Positions 34,806-42,561 of a stretch of 45,814 nt of DNA are shown here, piece by piece (position 1 is the stretch's first letter; the number at the start of each line of letters is the position of its first letter). The DNA lies in the NCBI GenBank assembly GCA_030432635.1, contig JAUIMB010000019.1:1-45814 (forward strand), read 5' to 3'. The stretch comes from Bacteroidia bacterium (lineage in GTDB: Bacteria; Bacteroidota; Bacteroidia; Flavobacteriales; Flavobacteriaceae). The notes below the pieces were generated by a model. That model ran no database searches. It saw only the letters and a list, made by a program, of their open reading frames with translations, and had not been told where the DNA came from. Made by a program: the position numbers and the translations under genes.

Positions 34806-35103
34806 CCTTTTTCTCAAGTTTTAAACTGTCTTCATATTCGATGATATAAATATCCTCGTTTTCCTTTTTCATATAGTATTTTTCTCGTGCCAGTTTTTCG
34901 ATACCTTCATCAGTACTCAAATCCTTAATGGCTTTTTTGTCTTTTTCAATTTCCTTTTTGTAATACTCCTTCTCATTTTTTAAGTCATTTATATCCTCAT
35001 TCAATTCACGATGTATCAATAAGGAGTTCGAATCGATAAAGAGCATCCAAACGGCAAAGACCACAAATACGAGTATGAAGATATTTTTGAAATATTTGAA
35101 CAT
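34798..35103 (-). CDS. Septum formation initiator (FtsB/DivIC) family protein
   Basis: 101 residues with one N-terminal membrane segment (about 7-26, IFILVFVVFAVWMLFI) followed by a periplasmic coiled coil (ELNEDINDLKNEKEYYKKEI) and EKLAREKYYMKKENEDIYII, the conserved end of the family. In other bacteria it joins FtsL and FtsQ in the division complex. Start ATG overlaps the udk stop by one base (TGATG). It is co-transcribed with udk and the mutase genes. Confidence 0.88.
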   Translation of the reverse strand: MFKYFKNIFILVFVVFAVWMLFIDSNSLLIHRELNEDINDLKNEKEYYKKEIEKDKKAIKDLSTDEGIEKLAREKYYMKKENEDIYIIEYEDSLKLEKKDE

Positions 35104-35711
35104 CAGTTGAGGTTTTGATTGATAATGGTTTTTACGATATCAATCGCAACAGTATTGTATTTATTGTTAGGAATGATGATGTCGGCATACTCTTTCATCG
35201 GTTCAATAAACTGCTGATGCATGGGTTTTAAGGTTGTTTGGTACCTTGTTAAGACTTCGTCGATATCACGGCCTCGTTCCGATATGTCACGTTTCAAGCG
35301 TCTAATCAAGCGTTCGTCGCTATCCGCATGCACAAATATTTTTATGTCAAACATTTCACGCAATTCAGGATTGGTCAATATCAATATGCCTTCAACAATC
35401 ATCACTTTTCTTGGTTTGGTGTTAATGGTGTCTCCAGTGCGGTTGTGCTTCACAAATGAATAAACGGGTTGTTCGATATTTTGTCCATTTCTTAGCTGTT
35501 TCAAATGAGACTCCAACAATTGAAAATCAATAGAGCGTGGATGGTCGAAGTTTATTTTCACGCGTTCATCAAAGCTCAAATGTGATGTGTCCATATAATA
35601 GGAGTCCTGAGAGATGACACCAACTTCACCTTCGGGTAATTCATTTAATATTTGATTAACAACTGTTGTTTTTCCGCAGCCTGTTCCGCCAGCAATTCCA
35701 ATAATGAGCAT
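35103..35711 (-). CDS. udk: Uridine kinase
   Basis: Udk phosphorylates uridine and cytidine in pyrimidine salvage. The P-loop is GGTGCGKT (8-15), followed by ISQDSYYMD, NFDHPRSIDF, and the lid region with RDISERGRD. 202 residues is normal. The ATG is fixed by MLIIGIAGGTGCGKTT. A terminator-like hairpin ends four bases upstream, leaving no space for its own promoter there. First gene of the run udk-divIC-mutA-lipoprotein-mutB. Confidence 0.94.
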   Translation of the reverse strand: MLIIGIAGGTGCGKTTVVNQILNELPEGEVGVISQDSYYMDTSHLSFDERVKINFDHPRSIDFQLLESHLKQLRNGQNIEQPVYSFVKHNRTGDTINTKPRKVMIVEGILILTNPELREMFDIKIFVHADSDERLIRRLKRDISERGRDIDEVLTRYQTTLKPMHQQFIEPMKEYADIIIPNNKYNTVAIDIVKTIINQNLN

Positions 35712-35714
35712 AGT

Positions 35715-35741
35715 AAAAAATTAACTCGAAAACGAGGTTAA
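35715..35741 (-). terminator. Terminator-like hairpin directly before udk
   Basis: On the minus strand TTAACCTCG-TTTT-CGAGTTAA forms an 8-bp stem with one bulged C, followed by six T. The T-run ends four bases before the udk ATG. It would end the PQQ-dehydrogenase/cytochrome transcript, and any transcript starting further upstream must read through it. A -7 box TAACTTTG lies at 35764-35771 on the same strand, before the hairpin, though without a well-spaced TTG. Confidence 0.65.
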
Positions 35742-35787
35742 TGAAAAAGATAATTTACATAACAAAGTTAATAATTATGGAAGAAGT

Positions 35788-36243
35788 TCATTCATCAATC
35801 ATCGAAACTTCTTGTTCAGTTATTAACTTGTTATTAGTATTTCCCCAGCTGTTAGTGATAAAATTCATGACATCAGCAATTTCTTGGTCTTCTAGGCCCA
35901 AAGGTGCCATAACATTATTGTATACTTTTCCATTGACAGTGATCTTACCAGACTGTCCAAATTTTATGGCTCGAATACTTTCCTTGCGTTTATTCATTAA
36001 GAAATCTGATTTGGCCAAAGGCGGAAAGGTGTTGGGTACACCTTTGCCATTAGGTAAATGACAAGTAATACAAAAATCGGAATAAATGGCTTCGCCACGA
36101 TCCATGCTGAGCTTGAGGTTGGGATTTTGTAATGTTGCTTTTTCTTTAGAATCATTTTTCTCTATGGCTATCTTGCTTTTTCCTGATGAATTACATGCCA
36201 TGAATAATAGGACAGAGGGTAGTAGTTTGATGATTGGTTTCAT
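35788..36243 (-). CDS. Cytochrome c lipoprotein
   Basis: 151 residues. The signal ends at Cys17 (LLFMAC). One c-type heme site CITCH (58-62) and a probable distal Met112 in VMAPLG, with the closing EIADVMNFITNSWGN, mark a class I cytochrome c. It should sit on the periplasmic face as a lipoprotein. The start overlaps the stop of the PQQ-dehydrogenase gene by four bases (ATGA), so it is the likely electron acceptor of that enzyme; this pairing is inference from context. A hairpin terminator follows after its stop. Confidence 0.88.
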   Translation of the reverse strand: MKPIIKLLPSVLLFMACNSSGKSKIAIEKNDSKEKATLQNPNLKLSMDRGEAIYSDFCITCHLPNGKGVPNTFPPLAKSDFLMNKRKESIRAIKFGQSGKITVNGKVYNNVMAPLGLEDQEIADVMNFITNSWGNTNNKLITEQEVSMIDE

Positions 36244-37346
36244 TTGTCTTTGATTAATTTTACAATTCCTAATTGTTCAATGCCAACATAGATGTAGCCA
36301 TCGGGACCTTGTTCTACAGATCGCACTCTGCCCAAGCCATCCAATAGGCGTTCTTCCTTAACAACCTTTCCATTTTTAATGTGACAAAGATCTAGGTACT
36401 GAAACTTCAATGATCCAACCAATAAATGTCCTTTCCAGCCTTTGTACTTATTACTTGAGATGAAGGCCATTCCGCTTGGAGCGATTGAAGGCACCCAATA
36501 GTGAAGAGGTTGCTCCATGCCTTCACGTTCGGTTTCATCGGTTATTTTAGTACCAACATAATTGATTCCATAGGTGATCACAGGCCAACCATAATTTTTA
36601 CCAGAATGAATGATATTGATTTCATCTCCTCCTTTCGGACCGTGTTCGTGTGTCCAGACCTCCCCAGTTTCTGGGTGAATTGTCATCCCTTGCGGATTGC
36701 GATGTCCAAAGGAATAAATTGCTGTTTTGGCATTGGGTTCATTTAAAAAGGGATTGTCATTTGGGATTGTTCCATCATCATTAATGCGGTAAATTTTTCC
36801 GCCATCTCGACTGATATCTTGTGGGTTCTCATCTCGATTGCCACGCTCACCGATTGAGAAAAACAGAAAGTTTTGATCGTCAAATGCTATTCTTGATCCA
36901 AAATGACGGCTACTTGTAGTGTTTGGTGAAGCTTTGTATAGCACCTCATTTTCAACCAAGGCATTATCCTTGAGTTTTGCACGCATTATCGCAGTATGAC
37001 CACCTCTATTTTCTCCTGAAGTAGACGCATAAGTAAGGTATATCCAACCATTTTCCGTATAGTTGGGATGCAATTCAATATCCATTAAACCACCTTGACC
37101 ACGATTATAAATGTCTGGAAGATTTGCGACAGTGGTCTTTGTGCCATCTTTGTAATGAATAAGCTGGCCTTCCTTTTCATTAATTAACATCGATCCGTCT
37201 GGGAGAAAAGTGAATCCCCAAGGGTTTCTTAAATCTGAAACCACTATTTCGTAAGAGTGTGCATTATTGACAGGGTTTTTATCTTGAGCACACGCCAAAC
37301 AGCTTAATAGGCTAATAACCAAGATATAGTGCTTAACATTAGTCAT
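36240..37346 (-). CDS. PQQ-dependent aldose/sorbosone-type sugar dehydrogenase lipoprotein
   Basis: 368 residues with an exported N-terminus (YILVISLLSCLAC; Cys16 or Cys19 lipidated). The six-bladed soluble glucose dehydrogenase fold shows in LRNPWGFTFLPDGSM, GQGGLMDIELHPNY, RHFGSRIAF with H148 as the likely catalytic base, FGHRNPQG with R216 near PQQ, and HEHGPKGGDEIN. Such enzymes oxidise aldoses in the periplasm using PQQ. No PQQ synthesis genes are in the window, so PQQ may be taken up. It is coupled to a cytochrome c gene by a 4-base overlap. Confidence 0.9.
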   Translation of the reverse strand: MTNVKHYILVISLLSCLACAQDKNPVNNAHSYEIVVSDLRNPWGFTFLPDGSMLINEKEGQLIHYKDGTKTTVANLPDIYNRGQGGLMDIELHPNYTENGWIYLTYASTSGENRGGHTAIMRAKLKDNALVENEVLYKASPNTTSSRHFGSRIAFDDQNFLFFSIGERGNRDENPQDISRDGGKIYRINDDGTIPNDNPFLNEPNAKTAIYSFGHRNPQGMTIHPETGEVWTHEHGPKGGDEINIIHSGKNYGWPVITYGINYVGTKITDETEREGMEQPLHYWVPSIAPSGMAFISSNKYKGWKGHLLVGSLKFQYLDLCHIKNGKVVKEERLLDGLGRVRSVEQGPDGYIYVGIEQLGIVKLIKDK

Positions 37347-37409
37347 AAATCTAAATTTTGTTTAAAATTAAGTATAAAAATTATCAATTTTTATAGAAAA
37401 GATATATAT

Positions 37410-37438
37410 TTGCACCTCGAAAATTTACAGTAATTTTG
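37410..37438 (+). promoter_or_regulatory. Tandem overlapping promoters of the tRNA operon
   Basis: TTG (37410-37412), 18 bases, TAATTTTG (37431-37438): a perfect Bacteroidota promoter that would start near 37443, 27 bases before tRNA-Pro. A second -7 box TATATTTG (37405-37412) supplies that same TTG, so two promoters may overlap. AATTTACA (37422-37429) and TGTAAATT (37442-37449) form an 8-bp inverted repeat around the box. Confidence 0.65.
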
Positions 37439-37469
37439 TATTGTAAATTGTGAAAAAAGATAGCCTTTT

Positions 37470-37544
37470 CGGGGTGTAGCGTAGCCCGGTTATCGCGCCG
37501 CGTTTGGGACGCGGAGGTCGCAGGTTCGAATCCTGCCACCCCGA
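37470..37544 (+). tRNA. tRNA-Pro (anticodon TGG)
   Basis: Acceptor CGGGGTG (37470-37476) pairs with CACCCCG (37537-37543), with discriminator A. The anticodon stem CCGCG/CGCGG encloses TTTGGGA with anticodon TGG at 37505-37507. The T arm is GCAGG-TTCGAAT-CCTGC. CCA is not encoded. Confidence 0.97.
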
Positions 37545-37581
37545 CTTTTAAAATTCATCTTATTCTGTTATAAGATTGAAT

Positions 37582-37655
37582 GGTCGCGTAGCTCAGCTGG
37601 ATAGAGCATCTGCCTTCTAAGCAGACGGTCACAGGTTCGAATCCTGTCGCGATCA
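37582..37655 (+). tRNA. tRNA-Arg (anticodon TCT)
   Basis: Acceptor GGTCGCG pairs with CGCGATC (37648-37654, one G-T), discriminator A at 37655. D arm GCTC/GAGC. Anticodon stem TCTGC/GCAGA encloses CTTCTAA, anticodon TCT. T arm ACAGG-TTCGAAT-CCTGT. CCA is not encoded; it reads AGA codons. Confidence 0.97.
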
Positions 37656-37659
37656 CAAG

Positions 37660-37689
37660 AAGCCATTTCTTTATAGAAGTGGCTTTTTT
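37660..37689 (+). terminator. Terminator of the tRNA operon
   Basis: AGCCATTTCT (37661-37670) pairs with AGAAGTGGCT (37675-37684, one G-T) around TTAT, then a run of six T. It starts five bases after tRNA-Arg. Confidence 0.88.
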
Positions 37690-37769
37690 GTTTGATATTA
37701 TCTCAAGATTATTAAAACATTAGATTAGTATTTCATCGAACAAAATACTCACTTTATCGACAATTTTAT

Positions 37770-37799
37770 TTGTTTTATTAAAATATTAGTCTACATTTG
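37770..37799 (+). promoter_or_regulatory. Promoter of the small lipoprotein gene
   Basis: TTG (37770-37772), 19 bases, TACATTTG (37792-37799): an exact match. Transcription should begin near 37804, which rules out a TTG codon at 37797 as start and supports ATG 37827 with a leader of about 23 bases. Confidence 0.75.
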
Positions 37800-37826
37800 C
37801 TCTATATTTCATTAAACCCCAAATCA

Positions 37827-38264
37827 ATGAAAAACCTACTTAACTATGCAATTGCATTTGCAATTGTGACTACAACTTGCCTTAATTGTTCGGTTGAACA
37901 AGTTGAAATAGAGGCAACCGAAACTGCTCTCGATTTTGAACAGCCTGCTGTTTCTTTTGATGTTATGGATCCCTGTGACAACCAAGATCCGCAAGCAAGA
38001 ATTACTAATAATGGCACGACATCTGTTACCTTAGAGATTGCTAATATGGAAGGCACTATTCTGCATACTGTTACAGATTTAGCTCCAGGAAACGCCTCTG
38101 GGTATTTAACTTTTGCTCCAGATACGATTATATTTAGCGTTACAAAAAGCGTTACAGGAGTAGGAGATGATAAAGTTTCCCATGAAATGACCACTTGTAT
38201 GAGTTTTGATATGGAAGTTGGACCAGACAACGTTTTGTTACCAAGCGTTCCATTCGCTCTCTAG
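37827..38264 (+). CDS. Small lipoprotein of unknown function
   Basis: 145 residues from ATG 37827. The signal peptide ends in TTTCLNC, with the second Cys (about residue 21) as lipidation site. The mature part is acidic (EQVEIEATETALDFEQ) and beta-rich, with ITNNGTTSVTLEIANMEGTI recalling a small immunoglobulin-like or carbohydrate-surface beta-sandwich. I do not recognise a family. It has its own strong promoter directly after the tRNA operon. Its stop codon abuts that of the convergent methyltransferase gene, with no room for a terminator; an AGCTATAGCT palindrome spans the junction. Confidence 0.7.
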   Translation: MKNLLNYAIAFAIVTTTCLNCSVEQVEIEATETALDFEQPAVSFDVMDPCDNQDPQARITNNGTTSVTLEIANMEGTILHTVTDLAPGNASGYLTFAPDTIIFSVTKSVTGVGDDKVSHEMTTCMSFDMEVGPDNVLLPSVPFAL

Positions 38265-39443
38265 CTATAGCTTGCTGCACACCAGAACAATTCTTTTGTT
38301 ACTGTAATTTGTTGTGAAAAAGATGTAGGTGTTTCCACCGTCTTTTATCCCGAACTTTTTACGTAGCTGTTGCACATTTTCAGGAAAGTTCCTTGTGGTG
38401 ATGTTCGCTTGCGTTATTTTTAGGGATTTGACAGATTTTTTATTGTAAGGAATGATTTGTTCTATTTTAAATTCACGACCAGGAAATGCTACAAGATCAT
38501 TACTGGTATAAAGATGTGAGTGTTGGTGCAATTTAAATACTTCGAGCTGTTCCGCTAAACGATTGAATCCTCCTGCTTTTAGAATTGCCGAATTTGGCTC
38601 GTAAAGGTACTTTAAAGGATTTTCATAGCTTGGTGTAGATTGGGACTCAGACTTTAAGTTAAAATTAAACACCTCTTGAGCGTCCGCTTTTATATTTACG
38701 GTTTCAATGGAAATATCTCCTTTGAAACCGTTTTTTAATATCCACAAGAGCTCTTTTACTTCATTTTTGACTGCCACGACATGTATGGTATGTACATTTT
38801 TAAGCTCATTTATGCCTGCTGAAATGTCTAATAGAGGTGAGGTTTTAATGGCAATATTCTCAGTTTTCCCAAATAGCTTTTTCAAACGACTTGGAACTTC
38901 AGGCAAACAATCCTTTAAAAAGAAGACCTTTCCCTTGCTATCATGCCTTCTCGATGGGTCAATATATATCCAATCATACTTATCTTCTGAATCTAAAATA
39001 CTTTCAATACCATTTTTAGGCACACAAGTCACGTTTTCGATTTTTAATTGCGTGTTATTGTGTGTTACAATTTCAGATAGGTTTTTGTCAATTTCAAAAT
39101 GTGTAACGCTTTTGAAGTGTTTTGAAAAATAATAACTGTCTACACCAAATCCGCCTGTTAAGTCAGCAATTGTATGTCCTTTTAGATGTAGTGATTTGTA
39201 TTGCGCAGTAACTTCCGAAGACGTTTGCTCTATATTGAGTTTGTTCGGAAAGTAGATGTTCTTGGTTGCGTACCATGTGGGCAGCTTCTTTTTGCATTTT
39301 AGTTTTGCCTCAATTTGCTCAATGATTTCACGGGTCGTAACCTGGTTGAAATTTGTTCCTTTTAGCAAGAGCCTTGATATTTCTACAGAAAGATTGTCGT
39401 TTATGAACGCTTGGATTTCAGTATTTAGGATTTTCAGATTCAA
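38265..39443 (-). CDS. Class I SAM-dependent methyltransferase, THUMP-like (PG_1098 type)
   Basis: 392 residues. The SAM site is IADLTGGFGVDSYYFSKHF (about 93-111), then YDWIYIDPSRRHDSKGKVFF, where IDPSRR takes the place of the usual catalytic [DN]PP[FY] loop. The N-terminal helical part and the C-terminal ~100 residues (AFPGREFKIEQIIPYNKKSV, TTRNFPENVQQLRKKFGIKDGG) match the THUMP-like family typified by P. gingivalis PG_1098. Substrate is unknown, perhaps RNA. No in-frame ATG exists near the start; TTG at 39443 gives MNLKILNTEIQAF and is chosen. Confidence 0.8.
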   Translation of the reverse strand: MNLKILNTEIQAFINDNLSVEISRLLLKGTNFNQVTTREIIEQIEAKLKCKKKLPTWYATKNIYFPNKLNIEQTSSEVTAQYKSLHLKGHTIADLTGGFGVDSYYFSKHFKSVTHFEIDKNLSEIVTHNNTQLKIENVTCVPKNGIESILDSEDKYDWIYIDPSRRHDSKGKVFFLKDCLPEVPSRLKKLFGKTENIAIKTSPLLDISAGINELKNVHTIHVVAVKNEVKELLWILKNGFKGDISIETVNIKADAQEVFNFNLKSESQSTPSYENPLKYLYEPNSAILKAGGFNRLAEQLEVFKLHQHSHLYTSNDLVAFPGREFKIEQIIPYNKKSVKSLKITQANITTRNFPENVQQLRKKFGIKDGGNTYIFFTTNYSNKRIVLVCSKL

Positions 39444-39485
39444 ACAGAAAGTGTTTAGGCGCTTTGAGTTATCATGTGATAATGA

Positions 39486-40574
39486 TTAGAGGTCTTGCGT
39501 TAGTTTTTTGACAACCTTGTTTTCTGATAAAAACGCTTTCAAAATCACCTTGATTGCTGTATAACAAGGCACAGCGACAATCATGCCCACAATGCCAAAC
39601 AACAATCCAGAGATAATGATGACTAAAAATATTTCCAATGGATGTGACTTCACGCTTTTTGAAAAAATAAATGGCTGACTGAAGAAATTATCAACCAATT
39701 GAGCGACCACAAAACCAATCATTACATAAGTTGTTTTGGGTAAAATAACTTCGCTGAAGCTTTCTCCGAGATTACTAGACATGGTAAGAACCACCATCAA
39801 AACGGCACTCACCAATGGTCCTACGTAGGGAATGAGATTCAATAAGGCACATAAAAACGCAATGACTATAGCGTTGTCTATTCCAAAGACCAAAAGGATA
39901 ATAGTGTATAGAACAAACAAAATCAATATCTGAAAAATCAGCCCTACAAAGTAGCGAGAGAGTAAATCCTTTATCTTTTCTGAAGAGGTCTTCCAGCGAG
40001 ATTCCTTAGAGTCTGGGATGAAAGTTAATATGCCATTTTCAAATAATCGACTATCCTTCAGAAAGAAAAATGAAATAAACAATACAGAAAATAAACCTAT
40101 CAAGGAACTTCCCAAACCACCCAAAAATGAATTCAAAAAATTTGGGAACACCGAATAATCCATTTTTGATAACAACCCAGAGTCCTTTATGGATTCCTGG
40201 ACATCCACCTGACTAATATTGAAATATTTGGTGATTTCCACATAGAGGTTTTCTGCATTTTGCTGAAGTTGGTTAATGTCCAAGAGCGATAGGTTTTTAC
40301 CTTGTTCGACTACCAATGGAATGAACATCCTGATTAGTCCCAAAAGCAAACCTATAAAAATCACCATAGTTACAATGACCGCTACAGTGTTGTTGAATTT
40401 TAGTTTCCGTCTTAAAAAAAGTACAATCGGTCGTCCAATTAGCGAAATAACACCAGCAATTGCAATATAAACGATAACCGACTGAATTTTATACAGAAAA
40501 TAGAGAAGAAGCAAAATACCCACTATGATTCCTGTAGCTCTAAGTATACCGTTTGCTATGGTTTTCGAATTCAT
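39486..40574 (-). CDS. AI-2E family (PerM-type) membrane transporter
   Basis: 362 residues with about seven or eight membrane segments: pairs near 11-30 and 33-48, one at 63-82, then a soluble part (85-155), and a cluster from 155 to 345. LLSRYFVGLIFQILILFVLY, ALLNLIPYVGPLVSA and VDNFFSQPFIFSKSV match the AI-2E exporter-like family. Members are variously linked to autoinducer export or Na/H antiport; the substrate is open. Upstream of it, trmH-like gene ends 18 bases away, so both may share a transcript. Confidence 0.9.
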   Translation of the reverse strand: MNSKTIANGILRATGIIVGILLLLYFLYKIQSVIVYIAIAGVISLIGRPIVLFLRRKLKFNNTVAVIVTMVIFIGLLLGLIRMFIPLVVEQGKNLSLLDINQLQQNAENLYVEITKYFNISQVDVQESIKDSGLLSKMDYSVFPNFLNSFLGGLGSSLIGLFSVLFISFFFLKDSRLFENGILTFIPDSKESRWKTSSEKIKDLLSRYFVGLIFQILILFVLYTIILLVFGIDNAIVIAFLCALLNLIPYVGPLVSAVLMVVLTMSSNLGESFSEVILPKTTYVMIGFVVAQLVDNFFSQPFIFSKSVKSHPLEIFLVIIISGLLFGIVGMIVAVPCYTAIKVILKAFLSENKVVKKLTQDL

Positions 40575-40592
40575 GATTTAAAGATATAAAAA

Positions 40593-41096
40593 CTAAGCTA
40601 ACAACTGACCTGTCATTTCAAATAAGGCGATTGTTGTGGCTTGCACAACATTCATGCTGCTGTTTTTACCATACATTTCAATATGCAACACAGCATCAGA
40701 TAGACTTAACACCGCTTCTGAAATTCCAAAGTTTTCATCACCAATGACCAAGGCATATTTTTGCTGTTTTTGGAAGGTGTAGTTGCGAATGTCTTGACTA
40801 TTACTGGTGATTTCCAAAGCTATGATTTGAAAGCCTTCATGTTTTAAGGTCTTGATCACTTCTAAGGCATTGTCCTGAATATCGTAATCGATATACTTTT
40901 CCGTAGCTCTTGAAGTCTTGGTCATTTTCCTACCCATGGGAATATGCTCGCCACATAACACTAGGCGGTCAATTCCAAACGCATCTGAGGTCCTGAATAA
41001 GCTTCCGATATTGGGTGCATTCGAAATATTATCACAAACTAAGGTGATGGGAAATTTACGTTTAGTAAAGTTGTTGTTGTAGTGGGTCAATTGCAT
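40593..41096 (-). CDS. TrmH/SpoU family RNA 2'-O-methyltransferase
   Basis: 167 residues with the three SPOUT motifs: NISNAPNIGSLFRTSDAFG, ALVIGDENFGIS and NSSMNVVQATTIALFE. The fold forms a C-terminal knot that binds SAM and methylates a ribose of tRNA or rRNA. It lacks an added RNA-binding domain, so the target cannot be named. The leader contains an inverted repeat ATTGTCA (41102-41108) / TGACAAT (41125-41131). Confidence 0.9.
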   Translation of the reverse strand: MQLTHYNNNFTKRKFPITLVCDNISNAPNIGSLFRTSDAFGIDRLVLCGEHIPMGRKMTKTSRATEKYIDYDIQDNALEVIKTLKHEGFQIIALEITSNSQDIRNYTFQKQQKYALVIGDENFGISEAVLSLSDAVLHIEMYGKNSSMNVVQATTIALFEMTGQLLA

Positions 41097-41135
41097 GTTC
41101 GATTGTCAATTTTCAATTATCGACTGACAATGGTT

Positions 41136-41807
41136 TTAATTTTCAAACGCATATTTCACAATGTTAGCTCCCATTCGCAGTGCTTTTTCCCTGACATCTT
41201 CAGGGTCATTGTGGACTTCTGGATCTTCCCAGCCATCACCAAGGTCGCTTTCAAACGTAAAAAGGACAACCAATCTGTTTTCATGGAATATACCTAATGC
41301 TTGAGGTCGTTTTCCATCGTGTTCATGGATTTTGGGAAGCCCTTGAGGAAAGCTGTATGCTGTGTTGAAAATTTCGTGGTTTTTTGAAAGTTCAGTCAGT
41401 TCCTTATTGGGAAATACCTTCTTCAATTCCTTTTTGATGTATGGTTCCATGCCATAGTTGTCATCAATATGAAGAAATCCGCCAGAAATTAAATAGTTTC
41501 TAAGGTTTTCAGCATCCTCTTCAGAAAAGAAAACATTGCCATGGCCAGTCATATGCAGCATGGGAAACTGAAAGATATCAATGCTGCCAACTTCAACGAC
41601 TTCTGGCTTAGTGTTCATTTTTGTCTTGATATTGTCATTGCAAAATGCAATCAAATTGGGCAATGCCGTTGGATTGCCATACCAATCGCCACCACCTTTG
41701 TATTTAAGAATGGCAAGATCTTGACCAGCAACATTGATAGTTGCTAAATTTAACACGATTACCATTACTACTGTAAGATTTACAAATTGTTGCGAACTAA
41801 CTCTCAT
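41136..41807 (-). CDS. DUF4159 protein, exported
   Basis: 223 residues from ATG 41807. Signal peptide about 1-28 (LTVVMVIVLNLATINVAGQ). The mature domain has LAILKYKGGGDWYGNPTALP, MTGHGNVFFSEEDAENLRNY and GGFLHIDDNYG, diagnostic of DUF4159, a glutamine-amidotransferase-like fold common in Bacteroidota, function unknown. Reading could extend to an ATG at 42002 but that would run antisense through the divergent DUF1223 gene and bury the signal peptide. A perfect -7 box lies 4 bases before the start, as at the DUF3810 gene. Confidence 0.85.
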   Translation of the reverse strand: MRVSSQQFVNLTVVMVIVLNLATINVAGQDLAILKYKGGGDWYGNPTALPNLIAFCNDNIKTKMNTKPEVVEVGSIDIFQFPMLHMTGHGNVFFSEEDAENLRNYLISGGFLHIDDNYGMEPYIKKELKKVFPNKELTELSKNHEIFNTAYSFPQGLPKIHEHDGKRPQALGIFHENRLVVLFTFESDLGDGWEDPEVHNDPEDVREKALRMGANIVKYAFEN

Positions 41808-41811
41808 AGAC

Positions 41812-41819
41812 CAAAAATA
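41812..41819 (-). promoter_or_regulatory. -7 promoter box touching the DUF4159 start codon
   Basis: Minus-strand TATTTTTG, followed by GTCT and the ATG at 41807. At the -33 position the sequence is GTG rather than TTG and lies inside the first codons of the divergent DUF1223 gene. Transcription would start at the ATG. Identical in 15 bases to 7524-7538. Confidence 0.5.
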
Positions 41820-41832
41820 AAAATTAATAAAG

Positions 41833-42561
41833 ATGAAACACATCCTTTTAACGTTATTTATAATTTCAGTAATGTTTTCGTCTGAAAACACCAAATCATT
41901 TCCACCTGTAGTTGTGCTTGAGCTTTTTACATCCCAAGGTTGCTCAAGTTGTCCGCCAGCTGACGAGTTGTTAGATACAATACAAAAAGAAACGGAAGAC
42001 ATAACAGTTATAGGTTTGTCATATCATGTGGATTATTGGAACTATATTGGATGGAAGGATCCATTTAGCAAAAAATCGTTTAGTGAAAAACAACGACAAT
42101 ACAGTCAAAAATTTAATAATAGTTCAATGTATACACCACAAATTGTGGTAAATGGCAGTGCGCATTTTGTGGGTTCTAATGTTATGGAGATGCACAGAAA
42201 ACTACGTAAGTATTCGAAAATGGATGCAGAAAATAAAGTGGAAATCACAGCGCTGGAGAAACGTCAAGGTGTTATAGGTTTTGATTATGGAATTTTGGGT
42301 GATATTGATAATAAGATGTTGCGAACGGTTTTGGTGATTGAGGAGCGTCATACCAAAATCCCTAGAGGTGAAAACCGAAACAGAACTTTGAAAAACTCCA
42401 ATATTGTTGTTTCGGAATCGTATACAGAACTGAAAACTTCTGAAGGCAAAGTTCTAATTGAGATTCCAGATTTGGTAAACAACAGCGATCAATTAAAACT
42501 AATTTGTGTTATTCAAAATACTGATTTAAAAATAGTTGGGTCTTCTCAATTAAAGTTGTAG
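41833..42561 (+). CDS. DUF1223 thioredoxin-fold protein, exported
   Basis: 242 residues. An N-terminal signal segment (HILLTLFIISVMFSS) precedes VVVLELFTSQGCSSCPPAD with a CSSC redox pair (Cys37, Cys40), then YHVDYWNYIGWKDPF and YTPQIVVNG, the DUF1223 pattern. A periplasmic thiol-redox role is likely from the fold, but no partner is known. The start is only 25 bases from the divergent DUF4159 start, so their control regions overlap each other's coding sequence. Its 3' end overlaps the convergent rsmE gene by 12 bases. Confidence 0.87.
   Translation: MKHILLTLFIISVMFSSENTKSFPPVVVLELFTSQGCSSCPPADELLDTIQKETEDITVIGLSYHVDYWNYIGWKDPFSKKSFSEKQRQYSQKFNNSSMYTPQIVVNGSAHFVGSNVMEMHRKLRKYSKMDAENKVEITALEKRQGVIGFDYGILGDIDNKMLRTVLVIEERHTKIPRGENRNRTLKNSNIVVSESYTELKTSEGKVLIEIPDLVNNSDQLKLICVIQNTDLKIVGSSQLKL

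Noticed and set aside
37797-37826. TTG start ten codons upstream of the small lipoprotein
   Set aside because: The TTG is the end of the -7 box TACATTTG, so it should not be transcribed.
41808-42002. Extension of the DUF4159 frame to an ATG at 42002
   Set aside because: It would run antisense through DUF1223, bury the signal peptide, and ignore the -7 box just before 41807.
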